DNA from: Acanthopleuribacter pedis
GTDB lineage: Bacteria; Acidobacteriota; Holophagae; Acanthopleuribacterales; Acanthopleuribacteraceae
Direction: 5' to 3'
Assembly (NCBI RefSeq): GCF_017377855.1
Contig: NZ_JAFREP010000011.1
Coordinates: 1 to 64,000 of the forward strand
DNA: 64,000 nt
Under the pieces are notes generated by a model. That model was not told the origin of the DNA. It saw nothing but the letters and a program-made list of their open reading frames with translations, and did no database searches. The translations under genes and the position numbers were made by a program. Positions within the stretch are counted from its first letter, which is position 1. Every line of letters starts with the position of its first letter. Positions 1 through 9,833 of this stretch are shown here, piece after piece.

Positions 1-394
1 CGCGGCTTTCAGCTTCCCTATGCATTTGCCAATGAGCACGAGACCTTCAACCTAATCTAGCGTTGGCTCGTGGTTCTAGCTTAACCGAAGCGAGGGCGCG
101 TTTTTGCCTGCTCGTTGGTAGGCTTACGAAAAAACTTCATGTTCAATCGTTCGGTAGAGGGGGCGAGGGTGACGGCGATCTTGTATTCGATCTGCGTATC
201 CTGCACTCTATGCGGTGTCGACCCGAAGGAGTATCTGTCGGAAACGATTATGCGAATCCGCAACGGCCGCGGCTTTCAGCTTCCCTATGCATTTGCCAAT
301 GAGCACGAGACCTTCAACCTGATCTAGCGTTGGCTCGTGGTTCTAGCTTAACCGAAGCGAGGGCGCGTTTTTGCCTGCTCGTTGGTAGGCTTAC
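1..394 (+). mobile_element. IS66-family element remnant, right end, tandemly duplicated
   Basis: Bases 1-127 and 268-394 are a direct repeat with a single mismatch near base 54 (offset 267). Each copy carries the last codons of a reading frame ending NHETFNLI-like and then a non-coding tail finishing in GGCTTAC. IS66 elements typically have termini beginning GTAAGC, so GGCTTAC at 127 and 394 fits two right ends. The first copy is cut by the window edge, so the repeat may extend further left. The element marks the left border of the AT-richer defence region. What lies beyond base 1 is unknown. Confidence 0.6.
133..327 (+). pseudogene. IS66 transposase C-terminal fragment
   Basis: The frame reads RKNFMF, then AILYSI, then GVDPKEYL, which is the pattern of the IS66 transposase C-terminal domain (R-K-N-(F/W)-x-F, then LYS and GVDPxxYL). 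Only this last portion is present. The catalytic DDE domain is absent, and the fragment begins directly after the terminal GGCTTAC of the preceding repeat copy, so it is a remnant of a partial duplication and cannot be an active transposase. The stop codon is at 325-327, inside the second repeat copy. Confidence 0.6.
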
Positions 395-542
395 AAGAAT
401 TTGGTAACCTGGTCGACAAATAACAGAAACATTTGCAACCGCCTTCTGTATTTTGCGGAAGGCTCTCGGCCGAACGGCGATTCACCTTAAGTGTTAAACT
501 TCGAAAAACAGAGAAGACGAGTAGAGTGTGATTCAAGGTGCT

Positions 543-1565
543 TTAAAATATATTTTTTCTTCCAGGCGATAAAAACACTTGCCCTGTAATCTCTGAAGAA
601 ATTTCAGCTAGGAATTGCTGAGGAGCAGTTTCGATAAACTCGCTTATCAACCAATTATGTTGAGTATCAAAATGTTTACTTAGATTATTAGGTTCATATC
701 GCGCTAACTCGGATAGGCGATGCATTGCAGCAAATATGAGAGCTAGGGATTTTCGCTCAATAGTTTTTTTGTTTTTTATCTTTATATACCAATAATCCCT
801 TTCTCCAGAAATGCAATATATGCTTTTCCTTAACCCTTTGTGGTAATTATGAAATCTAGAAATGCTTTCTTCTTCATGCAGAGAGTCCCATTTAAACCTC
901 TTCTTTTTCCTGATTGTGTGACTTTCTCCATTGTTGAAAGAGATCTCATAACCTTTCGGAAGATATTTAAGCAAACTTTTATATCGAGCATTAATGTTTG
1001 CAAAAAAACAAGCTTCAGAGGGTTTTTTATCATCTGTCATGATTCTAGGGTGGCTCAATGGGATAAACATTTCTTTTTCTGTTTTGTATGATAGATCATA
1101 TGCACGGTGAATCATTGGTAGATTGAAGAAAATATTTTTCAACGTGTATTCGGTATTTACTACTGCATCATCAAGCTGACGAGAAAGAGCAGGTAATACT
1201 CCAGAGGTTTTGAATTTAACAACCTCTTTTTCCAAAGATGTTTTTTGTGACGCTCTTTCTCCAGAAACACCGTGTTGGTCAGAAAATTGAACTCCAAGAG
1301 ACAAAAGATATGCCTTTGTTGCATTCAAAAAACAGTAATAGGCTGTTAGCGGGGCAGCAGATTTGTTGAGAGTTTTTGTTGCTTCGAAAAAGCTTCTCGC
1401 CTGATTCCAAAAAAAAATCGCTTCCTTATTCCGCCTCCTTCTCAGCCATAGATCAACGTAATCCCAGGTGCTATTAACAAGAACTGTTTTATCGTTAAAT
1501 ACTGGCGCACTAACTGCGCGATGAACCGTTAGTTCCTTTTCTTTATAGATAATGCTTTTCCACAT
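543..1565 (-). CDS. YaaC-like protein, last gene of the ABC-3C cluster
   Basis: The 340-aa product starts at an ATG preceded by GGAG. It has an N-terminal helical stretch (about residues 35-80, including WDYVDLWLRRRR and a CFLNATKAYLL segment) and a C-terminal region with LSELARYEPNNL and a final helix followed by GQVF. This layout resembles the YaaC family (PF14175), whose biochemical function is not established. It has no signal peptide or membrane segment, so it is probably cytoplasmic. It lies 216 bp downstream of the ABC-3C ATPase on the same strand and shares its AT-rich composition, so it may be an accessory of that defence cluster. Membership in the system is inference; the family call rests on only a few motifs. 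Confidence 0.5.
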   Translation of the reverse strand: MWKSIIYKEKELTVHRAVSAPVFNDKTVLVNSTWDYVDLWLRRRRNKEAIFFWNQARSFFEATKTLNKSAAPLTAYYCFLNATKAYLLSLGVQFSDQHGVSGERASQKTSLEKEVVKFKTSGVLPALSRQLDDAVVNTEYTLKNIFFNLPMIHRAYDLSYKTEKEMFIPLSHPRIMTDDKKPSEACFFANINARYKSLLKYLPKGYEISFNNGESHTIRKKKRFKWDSLHEEESISRFHNYHKGLRKSIYCISGERDYWYIKIKNKKTIERKSLALIFAAMHRLSELARYEPNNLSKHFDTQHNWLISEFIETAPQQFLAEISSEITGQVFLSPGRKNIF

Positions 1566-1781
1566 ATATCCAACGCTCCTCCATAAAAAGAATATTAATG
1601 CTAAAGAAAACTATGCAATATCGGAATGGTACTGGATTGACCTTGTCGACGCGGTGAAACCAGCATCATTAGTAGGAATTGGAGAATTTTATCACAACTG
1701 ACATCATTAAATCAACGCAAGCAACTTCGCCATAACCCTTCTCCTTGGTAACCCTAACTCCGCTACATCATATGGCTTAGC

Positions 1782-3722
1782 TTACTTTTTAGACTCATCA
1801 AGAGGCCAATCTGAGGGAATGAGCCCATCGTCCACTTCCCATTCTCGGACAATAGAATTGCGATAAACATCGTCATCCAAAAGACGAGCATGCTCAAGCA
1901 AGAGGATTTGTAGCCCTTCTCTTCTCGACACCTCTGAAAATAAAAAATGAATGTATTGTCGAACTGCTTTTTTGTCTGCGCTGGTTAAATCGGATTCCTC
2001 CTTTGCGCTTTCTTCGGCATAATACGGCCTACTAACCTGATCTAACACAAGAACACCTGGAATTGGGCGCTCCCTCTCCTCGAAAAGTCGATGAAAAGAA
2101 AGGGCGAAGGCAAGGTGAAGAGATAGCCAGTTCTCATCAGAACCCAAGTCTTCCATTGGAATTGCTCGAGAGGGGGCAATTAAGCTTACTTCGAGATTTC
2201 GATAATTAATTGAAGCCGTGTTGTCTCGGTAATGCCCAGCCATAGGCAGCTCAGCAAGCAACTCTGTCGCAAAGTGATTTATTCTAGCTCTAGCCTCCTG
2301 AAGTGCATCATCTAAAACATCTCTGCCAACAAGGTTTTCCAGGTCTGATATTTCCCTCCTAATGGAATCAAGCTCCCCTTGTAAGTTGATTCCCCTAGAT
2401 GAACCCTTAGAGGATTCGAGGAACAAAGACACCCGGCCTATTACTCTATTTCTTCTTGCATCGAGAGCCAGTTCTTTCATTAGATTTTCTCTCTCTCTTA
2501 CAATGGCCTCTATGTTCGCTCTTATACCTTTGAGGATCTGGGTTTCTTGCTCTATCTCGCTTTGAAGCTCTCTAATGTAGGAATCTAATCGCGGACGTCC
2601 CTTCCCAACTGTTTTCAGCTCATTTTGAAGTTTATCCAGAGCCTCGCGCAATTGATTCATCTCGCAATCTACATCTTGTTCATCACTACTGCCACAAAAA
2701 GGACACTCATGAATTGACTCAAAGTCTCTGAACAGCTCAATTGATTCAAGTCGCTTCTTTTGTTTTCTTACCGATCCACCAAAATTATCCGAGGCATTAA
2801 TCATTTCATTAGCCGCTCTCAGGCGGCTACGTAACTGTGCAATCTTCTTAACTGTCTCCTCTTCTTTTAAATAAAAAGCAGCAAGCTGCGAGTCTTCTTC
2901 AACTTTTTCTGGCGAAGAGGTCCACTCCTGAAGCTTGGAGAGGGCAATTATTTTTGTGTCAGTATCAACTTCCATGTAGCTTGGGTCAATTAGGCCTAGT
3001 TCAACAGATTCCGTCACAAGTGTCTCAGCTCTGCTTGTCCTATTTGATACTAACAATTCGTTATTTAAAACCTCTCTCATTAAACTCTTTTTTTGGCGCC
3101 GTCTTCGTCGGAGTTTTTCAAGAAGTTCTACTGATTTTTCATCAACAGCTCCTACATGATATGGAAAACAATCAATAATATATTGCCGTTTGCTTCCTTC
3201 AAGACCACGAAGAAGAATACTTGGGTTTGTGATTACACCACTGCTTTGAAATAGGAAGGGAGCGAAAGACCTTGGCCCAATAGCTTTTGCCTCTTTGCCC
3301 CACGATTGCTCCGTAACCATGGTCCCGAGGCCCAGCACCTGGGCAAACTGATTCAGCAACCCTTCACAATTCGCGTTAGGGGTTAACTCTTTGCCATCAG
3401 TAGTAAGCTCGGACAAATCACCTGTTCTAAAAAGGCAATCTTCGGAGGTCTTTCGAGTGCGCGGCGGTATCTTTCTGGCAAGCAAAACTTCTTGGTCATT
3501 CTTAACCCAGGTTGTCGCAACCCAAGAGGTGGCACGCCTGATGTAATCAGGGATTTTACATCGGCTTGAGCCAATTGTATAATCTATTATTTCAATTAAA
3601 GCGGATTTACCAGTATTAGATGCGCCGCAAACAACATTCACTTCGCCTGTTTTAAGTTCTAAATCTAAACGCCTGCCATCTCTGCTAAAAAGATGAATGT
3701 ACCTTATATTCCAGCGGTTCAT
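1782..3722 (-). CDS. ABC-three-component (ABC-3C) system ATPase, DUF3732-type
   Basis: The 646-aa product is an SMC/Rad50-like ATPase. A Walker A motif GASNTGKS lies at residues 33-40. Long charged coiled-coil arms fill the middle, with a zinc-hook-like CPFC near residue 340 at the coiled-coil apex. The C-terminal part has LVLDQVSRPYY as Walker B, followed by LLLEHARL. DUF3732 proteins are the ATPases of ABC-3C conflict systems, which are thought to sense invading DNA and release an effector. The ATG overlaps the stop of the middle component by ATGA, which implies translational coupling. The upstream effector gene is coupled to the middle component in the same way, so the three genes form one operon. 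Confidence 0.82.
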   Translation of the reverse strand: MNRWNIRYIHLFSRDGRRLDLELKTGEVNVVCGASNTGKSALIEIIDYTIGSSRCKIPDYIRRATSWVATTWVKNDQEVLLARKIPPRTRKTSEDCLFRTGDLSELTTDGKELTPNANCEGLLNQFAQVLGLGTMVTEQSWGKEAKAIGPRSFAPFLFQSSGVITNPSILLRGLEGSKRQYIIDCFPYHVGAVDEKSVELLEKLRRRRRQKKSLMREVLNNELLVSNRTSRAETLVTESVELGLIDPSYMEVDTDTKIIALSKLQEWTSSPEKVEEDSQLAAFYLKEEETVKKIAQLRSRLRAANEMINASDNFGGSVRKQKKRLESIELFRDFESIHECPFCGSSDEQDVDCEMNQLREALDKLQNELKTVGKGRPRLDSYIRELQSEIEQETQILKGIRANIEAIVRERENLMKELALDARRNRVIGRVSLFLESSKGSSRGINLQGELDSIRREISDLENLVGRDVLDDALQEARARINHFATELLAELPMAGHYRDNTASINYRNLEVSLIAPSRAIPMEDLGSDENWLSLHLAFALSFHRLFEERERPIPGVLVLDQVSRPYYAEESAKEESDLTSADKKAVRQYIHFLFSEVSRREGLQILLLEHARLLDDDVYRNSIVREWEVDDGLIPSDWPLDESKK

Positions 3723-4204
3723 GGCTTTACCCCTAAAGATGCATAAATCGTAGATAGGCTAGACACGTTATTGATCCAGAACCCTAGTTTATTTGCACTC
3801 CGTAATAACTCGCCTCGGTCATCACTCGCAGGCCATCGAGGTTCTTTTTTTAACCCCTTTTTGAAAGAAGCTAAACTCGCATTGTTCAATGAAAATATTT
3901 GATGTCGCAAACCAAAATTCAGCGAACTGATTACATATGTCTTTAATGCTTTTACTCTTACAGGGAAACCAGGGATAATTTCAGGATGGCGACCTATCCA
4001 ATTGACAAATCCTGTCGACTTGTTTGAATTAGAAAAAACGTCTCCAAGATATTTTGGCGAAAAAACTAAAGGAACAGACACAAAGGTCACCGCAATAGAA
4101 AGTGGCTTTCCATCTTGCTCCATATGACCTTTAACTATTTCTCTAACAATTAGTGATCCGAATGCTGGGTTAGCCATTGCCTTAATGTCAAGTGCTGCCT
4201 TCAT
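3719..4204 (-). CDS. ABC-3C system middle component
   Basis: This 161-aa protein has the look of the ABC-3C middle components. There is an early NPAFGSLIVREIVKG motif, then an LSIAVTFVSVPLVFSP strand-rich segment, and a C-terminal WINNVSSLSTIYASLGV helix. Family size and gene position (between effector and ATPase) both fit. Its start overlaps the effector stop by 4 bp, and its stop overlaps the ATPase start by 4 bp. It is expected to bridge effector and ATPase in the cytoplasm. Which middle-component subfamily it belongs to (MC3-like is my guess) cannot be settled by eye. Confidence 0.7.
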   Translation of the reverse strand: MKAALDIKAMANPAFGSLIVREIVKGHMEQDGKPLSIAVTFVSVPLVFSPKYLGDVFSNSNKSTGFVNWIGRHPEIIPGFPVRVKALKTYVISSLNFGLRHQIFSLNNASLASFKKGLKKEPRWPASDDRGELLRSANKLGFWINNVSSLSTIYASLGVKP

Positions 4205-5400
4205 TCTTCCTCCTTTAGAACATTTTCCCAGTCTCTATGCCACCCAATACGAAGCTCCTCGGCTAGTTGTTGATAAAAACCTGGGACAACATAATCACCA
4301 ACAGAGCCGTTCTCAATTAGTTGCATCTCATTCCTTGCATCCAAGTGAGACCAATCTAAAAGGTCGCGTCCAGGCTTTTGACAATCTGTAAAATTGCTAT
4401 CTTTAAAATCATATGCCATTGGATCAAATCGTTCTTTCCATCGTTCTTCAAGTAACTCATCAAATTCCATAAATCTTGTTTGCAAGCTTAAATCTTGAGA
4501 AAGCCACTCTTCTCGTTGGTGCCTTGCTTTCCACCAGACGATTGCCGCCCTTCTTTTTCGACCAGGCCCTCCATTTACTAGATCAATTTGACTTTTCATA
4601 AATTCACCAATTATTTCCATCGGATTGTCTGGCGATTTGGTTCCAAACGAATCATGCATCAAAGGCGAATCTATTTTTGAGATCAATTCCTTGTGCTTAG
4701 AGAATAACTCAATATATGTAATCTCTTTCGGAAGTTCACCAATTAAACTTCTGCAAACCCTGTAGTCCCACCATTGCAATAAGTTGTCTATAAATATATC
4801 TCTTATATTTGGCGCAAGAACTCTTCGAAAAAAAGTGGATACCCTTGCTTTGGTATCTTTGATGTTTATTGAGTTTGGAGTTATATAAATTCGCCTGACT
4901 AAAGCTTCTTTCTGCGTATCCGTTAGCTTTAAAAATGCTTCTACTCCAGAGGCTTTCTCTTTGTAGGGTAGCTGTAACTTTGCTTTCTTTGATTTTTCTC
5001 TCTCCTTTGTTACTCGCTCTGCTTCCTTAACTAATGCTTTAACAACCGTATGTAAATTATCCCTTTTTGATATGTTCGCTAAGATCTCCAGAAGATCTCC
5101 ATTCAAAATTGGAGAACATGTCACTAAAACTAACTTATGGTCATTCATTGAAGAGTCAATCCAGCATTTTAAAGTTTTCCATACCTGAACACTCTTGATG
5201 CTGATTGGCGGTGGCTCTGACTTTAAAGAATGTTTCAACTGGAACAGCGTGGGGTTCGGGCCGACTAGCTGCAAATCGTCTTGTCCTTCAATGATGATGC
5301 TTGCAGCATCGGAATCTTGCTCAAGCATCACTAGCAAGGCGTAAACCCCTTGAAAATAGAAACCTAGAGAAGAATCAAGTCCAGAGTGTAAGTTGTCCAA
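4201..5400 (-). CDS. ABC-3C system effector with nuclease-like N-terminus
   Basis: The 399-aa product opens with GFYFQGVYALLVML and then IIIEGQDDLQLV and FQLKHSL. The spacing E-x2-DD-x(n)-QLKH matches the restriction-endonuclease-like fold seen in Cap4/DUF4297-type DNases. The second half, with LLQWWDYRVCRSL and a tail rich in W and acidic residues, resembles the C-terminal domains that dock ABC-3C effectors to their middle component. It is the first gene of the operon and overlaps the next by 4 bp. The likely role is DNA degradation during abortive defence. Nuclease activity is inferred from the motif; the C-terminal domain number is not assignable here. Confidence 0.65.
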   Translation of the reverse strand: MDNLHSGLDSSLGFYFQGVYALLVMLEQDSDAASIIIEGQDDLQLVGPNPTLFQLKHSLKSEPPPISIKSVQVWKTLKCWIDSSMNDHKLVLVTCSPILNGDLLEILANISKRDNLHTVVKALVKEAERVTKEREKSKKAKLQLPYKEKASGVEAFLKLTDTQKEALVRRIYITPNSINIKDTKARVSTFFRRVLAPNIRDIFIDNLLQWWDYRVCRSLIGELPKEITYIELFSKHKELISKIDSPLMHDSFGTKSPDNPMEIIGEFMKSQIDLVNGGPGRKRRAAIVWWKARHQREEWLSQDLSLQTRFMEFDELLEERWKERFDPMAYDFKDSNFTDCQKPGRDLLDWSHLDARNEMQLIENGSVGDYVVPGFYQQLAEELRIGWHRDWENVLKEEE

Positions 5401-6080
5401 GTTTACCTCTTTTTGGGTCTTTTCATCGAATTTTCTAGTTTATCATATACTTTACCTTTGGGTAGAGATATCTGCTATCTTCAATGGCTTGCAAAAGACC
5501 AAACTATGACCCAGCTAATCGGCAGCCTTCAAGGTTTACCACATCTATCATTTTTTTATCCTAGGATTCTATTTTCTATACCGTTTTCTGTGGATACTTC
5601 TGTGTGATCATCAGCTTCTTGAGGCAAATACTTGCTGTTACCCCTGCGAATCATGGCTGGTAGCGAGTCCAACTTTTTGAGGAAACTTGGGGAACCGATC
5701 ATGACGGCCTGGGGGATCTTTTTCTTGAGGAACCTTGGCGACGCGGCCGAGAGCTTCCTATCGGGTCATCGCCTTGAGGAACCTTGAGCACGCGGCTGGG
5801 TGCCTTCAGTTTTGTCACCACCTTGAAAAGGTCATTCAGAGGGAGCTAATGCGGCCGCTACTTTCTTGCCCCTTTTTGAAGCGACAAGGTAAACAGCTGG
5901 GAAAGCCACGCCTGCATGGCTCATTTTTTGAACGGTTTACTTAGTAGCGCTAATGAATCTTCCGATGCCCTTGCCCTTTTGCCGAATAAGGAAACGTTTC
6001 CGCTTCCGGGTTAAACGCTTACGTTGAAACATACCAATTACTTTAGGTATGCTACAAAAAACCACTTCAAAGAGCCAGCC
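5401..6080. other. Gene-free region between divergent defence genes, with short imperfect repeats
   Basis: This 680-bp stretch separates the divergently transcribed ABC-3C operon and the STAND gene and should contain both promoters. No convincing reading frame is present. A 24-bp imperfect direct repeat beginning CTTGAGGAACCTTG occurs at 5724-5747 and 5773-5796, with a weaker third match near 5673. No clear operator or terminator was seen. Confidence 0.5.
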
Positions 6081-9000
6081 ATGGATAACATCCTCACCAT
6101 CACCAATAGAGACCTGGACGAATTATCATCTGACCAGGCTGTTGATTTTGTCCGGGAATTACTCTGGGCAGAAGCCTCGGCTGTAGGAATTGCCAAAAAC
6201 TGGATCAATGTCCCCAGCTCGATCACTGTTGCCGATGGGGGAATCGACGCGGAAGTGGAACACGCAGAAATCCAATCCGGCCAAGGCGTGATCAAAAAGG
6301 GAATCACCCGCTACCAGATCAAAACCGGCAACTTCAACCTCAGCCAAAAGAGCTACATACAGGATATTTTTTTCAAAAAAAACAAAACCGAACTCAAACC
6401 ACGAGTGCAGACTTGCTTCGAGAAAAACGGGACCTTTATCATCATTCTCTTCGGCTGGGATGACCCGCAAACCACAGATGATTTCCTCGACCAAAAGATA
6501 CGCGAATACCTCCCCCCCGTATACCAAGAAGCAAAAATCGAGGTCTGGCGGCAAAACACCCTCATCGGCTTCTTTCAGCACTTTCCCGCGCTTGCGCTGA
6601 GACTCAACCGCAACGAGCTTGGGCCATTTCAAGCTCATGAAGAATGGTCCAATAACGATGACATGCTCCCGGCATTTCAGGCAGGGGAAGACCAACAAAA
6701 AATAATTACCGGCCTCCAAGCCGAACTCACCAAGGAAAATGTATCCGAATTACTCCAGATCTGGGGTGAGGCTGGTATTGGCAAGACCAGAATTATCTTA
6801 GAAGCAACCAAGCGGGACGACATCCGCCCTTATGTGATTTACTGTCAAGCCAGTCAATTTCGCAGCAGCCGTCTTATGCCCCAGCTCCTGAGAAGACAGG
6901 AGGTTCGAGCGATTCTTGTTCTGGATGAATGTAATGCCGATGATCGTTCATACATCTGGAACAAATTCAAACGTTTCTCTGACAGAATTTTCGTTATTTG
7001 CATTTACAATCAGTATGAGGATGCGACAGGAATTCGCTATTTTGACATCCCTGGACTTCCGGAAGAAAAAATCAAAATTATTCTGATTGGCCATAAAATC
7101 CCGGAAGATGTGGCTATGCAATGGGTTCGGGAATGTAATGGCTCCCCTCGGGTTGCTCATGTAATCGGGCAAAACTTGCTGTCAAACCCTGATGACCTCT
7201 TGAAAGAACCTGCCAATGTGCGGATTTGGGATCGATATATTGCTGGTAACGATTCTATGGATAGCCAAATGGTTCGAGAACGCGCATTTATATTGCGACA
7301 TTTGGCTCTGTTTAAGCGGTTCGGTTTTGAATTCCCCTATGACAATGAGGCCAAAAGTATAGCTCGCTTGATCGAAAAGGCTGATCGATCTATTTCGCCA
7401 GCCCGATTTCGGGAAGTGGTCAAGGATCTCCGGAACCGCAAAATTCTCCAGGGTACCACGACCCTCTATATCACCCCAAAACTCCTTCATGTCAAACTCT
7501 GGATCGATTACTGGGAAACTTACGATATTTCAGAGCCGGATATTCTCCCTACTCTTCCGGATCAACTCAAAGAATGGTTTTTGGAAATGTTCGAGTATGC
7601 AGCCGGATCCCCTGTGGCAACAGCACGCATTAAAACCTTGTTGGGTGATCAGGGCCCCTTCGTCAAGATGCCATCCATCTACAACGACAAGGCCTTTGCC
7701 CGGTTTTTTTTTCACCTCGCTGAGACGTGCCCCTTGGAGGCGACTCGTTGTTTACAGAAAACCATCGGCACCTGGGATTACCAAACGCTCAAGGAATTTC
7801 ATTTCGGAAGAAGGGAAATCGTAGAAACGCTGGAGTCATTGGCGCGTAGGCGAGATACCTTCCCGGAAGCGTCCCGCCTCTTATTACGCCTTGCCGAAGC
7901 AGAAAATGAGCCCTACTCAAACAATGCCAGCGGTACTTTTGTCGATTTGTTCGCTCTTGATTTATACGGGGAACTTGGCTCTACCGAGGCTGCACCACCG
8001 GCGCGGTTTCTGGTGCTCAAAGAGGCATTTGAATCCGGAAATAGCGTGAGAAGGGCATTAGCTCTCCAAGGGTTCAATCAAGCGCTAATGTACCATTCTC
8101 AAAAGGTCATCGTTCATCGATCTCCATTGTTAAAACCTCGCCTGATCTTGTGGAAGCCCAAGACCTATGGTGAGCTCTTCGATGCCTACCGACAAGCCTG
8201 GGAATATCTGATTGAGGCCTTGTCATCATCCAAAGATGCACCACATCGAGAAATCCTGGAAATACTGCTTCGACACTGCGGCTCACTTTGTCAATACCCG
8301 GATTTGAGCTCCATGATTCTGGATTCCCTCGAAAAACTGGCTGCCGATCCACCAAACCGCCTTCCAATGATTCCCGTTATTTCGGACATGCTGAGCTATG
8401 ACAAAGAACGTCTACCCGATGAGGCTGTTCCACGATTACAGGCCATCCGGGAGGCTCTTGAAGGCTCAGACTATTCCTCACTGCTGAAACGCTACGTGGG
8501 TACCAATTATCTCTCTGACAATTTTGATGACCAGGGAGATTACCATCAAGTGCACCCGAAAATTCAGGAACTCGCGGAGAAGGCAGCCCTCACCCCTGAA
8601 CTGTTGAACCCCGAACTAGAGTGGCTTGTTACTGCCGAAGCCATTAAAGGGCATTCCTTCGGTTATGAGGTTGGGAAAAAAGATACTGACTTGCAGCATT
8701 TTTCGGCCATTCTCGAAGCACACCTGACGAAACCCCCAAACGAGAGCGCAGTTTTTCTGGGGGGATATTTAAAGGCGGTGGCAGAGCGAGATCAAAATAA
8801 ATGGGAAGAGATCATGGTGGGAATTGCAGACGAGAAACATTTACGAAAATGGGTTCCCGAAGTCACAGCGAGGTCAGAAGTATCTAACGACCCTTCAGCA
8901 GACAGAGTACTGCGAGTAATTCGAGACCACCTCAGTACCCACTATTTCCAGATTTTTATTTATGGTGGGTACCTTCGCAAATTGTCATTGAATGCCTTTG

Positions 9001-9833
9001 GGAGCTGGCAAATATTCCTCCTCAACTCGAATCAGAAATTTGATGCTGATATTGCCCTCTACTTCATGTTTTTCCGGCTTCGCGGGACGGATTCAAAAGG
9101 AGCTAATACCCAACAGCTTCTTATGCACACAGTATTGAATCCGGCATTGTTTTCCAGTGAAGAATGCGATAGCCAGGGTTCCGAAAGCTCACACAAATGG
9201 TTCGGCCTCGCCACCAAACTGCTGGAGATATCCCCGGAATCAATTGAGGACATCTTACCGTTCATATTTCAACATTTGGGCGAAGGCCTTTTTGCACGGA
9301 CGACTTCTCCCGCCCTTTCCATCCTGACCAAAATCCTGAAGGCTCGCCCTGAGGAAACGTGGAAACACATCGAAGAATGCTTGTCTCTGCAAAGAGATCG
9401 ACGCTTCTTTGTACTTGCCCACTGGTTAAAGGGTTCTCATAATTGGAGCCAAAAAGAAGACGGGGCTCTGCTGTACGTGCCAGCAGAGAACATTTGGAAA
9501 TGGGTTGAAGAAGACGTAGATAATCGGGCTTGGCGATTAGCAACCTTTGTGCCCCCTATACTCCCCACGGATGGTTCTCAATTTAATTGGGTACGAGAAA
9601 CTCTGATTCGGTATGGTGAGAGAGATGATGTTCAGCGCAATCTGCACGCAAATGTTTCCAGCGGATCATGGGTGGGGAGTGCTAGTGACTACTATCAAAA
9701 CAAAAAGAACCATTTTGCTGAACTTCTAAAAGACCAACAGAACCCGAATGTCAGACGCTTCTATTCTGATTTTCTCTCTTCCCTCAACGATGAAATCAAA
9801 AGGGCCAAAGATGAAGAAGAAAGGCTTTGGTAG
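6081..9833 (+). CDS. STAND-like NTPase with N-terminal PD-(D/E)XK-like nuclease (AVAST-like defence protein)
   Basis: The start is taken as ATG 6081 rather than the upstream in-frame TTG at 6024, giving 1250 aa. Residues 50-85 contain ADGGIDAEVE and then YQIKTG, the D-x(n)-ExE-x(n)-QxK arrangement of PD-(D/E)XK nucleases. A P-loop GEAGIGKTR lies at 229-237 and a Walker B AILVLDEC at 277-284. The remaining roughly 800 residues are a helical repeat-like region with no catalytic motif, as expected of a sensor. Nuclease-NTPase-helical repeat is the architecture of Avs/STAND antiphage proteins, which recognise phage proteins and then activate the effector. The gene stands alone, divergent from the ABC-3C operon. 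Which Avs class it belongs to, if any, is unknown. Confidence 0.7.
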   Translation: MDNILTITNRDLDELSSDQAVDFVRELLWAEASAVGIAKNWINVPSSITVADGGIDAEVEHAEIQSGQGVIKKGITRYQIKTGNFNLSQKSYIQDIFFKKNKTELKPRVQTCFEKNGTFIIILFGWDDPQTTDDFLDQKIREYLPPVYQEAKIEVWRQNTLIGFFQHFPALALRLNRNELGPFQAHEEWSNNDDMLPAFQAGEDQQKIITGLQAELTKENVSELLQIWGEAGIGKTRIILEATKRDDIRPYVIYCQASQFRSSRLMPQLLRRQEVRAILVLDECNADDRSYIWNKFKRFSDRIFVICIYNQYEDATGIRYFDIPGLPEEKIKIILIGHKIPEDVAMQWVRECNGSPRVAHVIGQNLLSNPDDLLKEPANVRIWDRYIAGNDSMDSQMVRERAFILRHLALFKRFGFEFPYDNEAKSIARLIEKADRSISPARFREVVKDLRNRKILQGTTTLYITPKLLHVKLWIDYWETYDISEPDILPTLPDQLKEWFLEMFEYAAGSPVATARIKTLLGDQGPFVKMPSIYNDKAFARFFFHLAETCPLEATRCLQKTIGTWDYQTLKEFHFGRREIVETLESLARRRDTFPEASRLLLRLAEAENEPYSNNASGTFVDLFALDLYGELGSTEAAPPARFLVLKEAFESGNSVRRALALQGFNQALMYHSQKVIVHRSPLLKPRLILWKPKTYGELFDAYRQAWEYLIEALSSSKDAPHREILEILLRHCGSLCQYPDLSSMILDSLEKLAADPPNRLPMIPVISDMLSYDKERLPDEAVPRLQAIREALEGSDYSSLLKRYVGTNYLSDNFDDQGDYHQVHPKIQELAEKAALTPELLNPELEWLVTAEAIKGHSFGYEVGKKDTDLQHFSAILEAHLTKPPNESAVFLGGYLKAVAERDQNKWEEIMVGIADEKHLRKWVPEVTARSEVSNDPSADRVLRVIRDHLSTHYFQIFIYGGYLRKLSLNAFGSWQIFLLNSNQKFDADIALYFMFFRLRGTDSKGANTQQLLMHTVLNPALFSSEECDSQGSESSHKWFGLATKLLEISPESIEDILPFIFQHLGEGLFARTTSPALSILTKILKARPEETWKHIEECLSLQRDRRFFVLAHWLKGSHNWSQKEDGALLYVPAENIWKWVEEDVDNRAWRLATFVPPILPTDGSQFNWVRETLIRYGERDDVQRNLHANVSSGSWVGSASDYYQNKKNHFAELLKDQQNPNVRRFYSDFLSSLNDEIKRAKDEEERLW

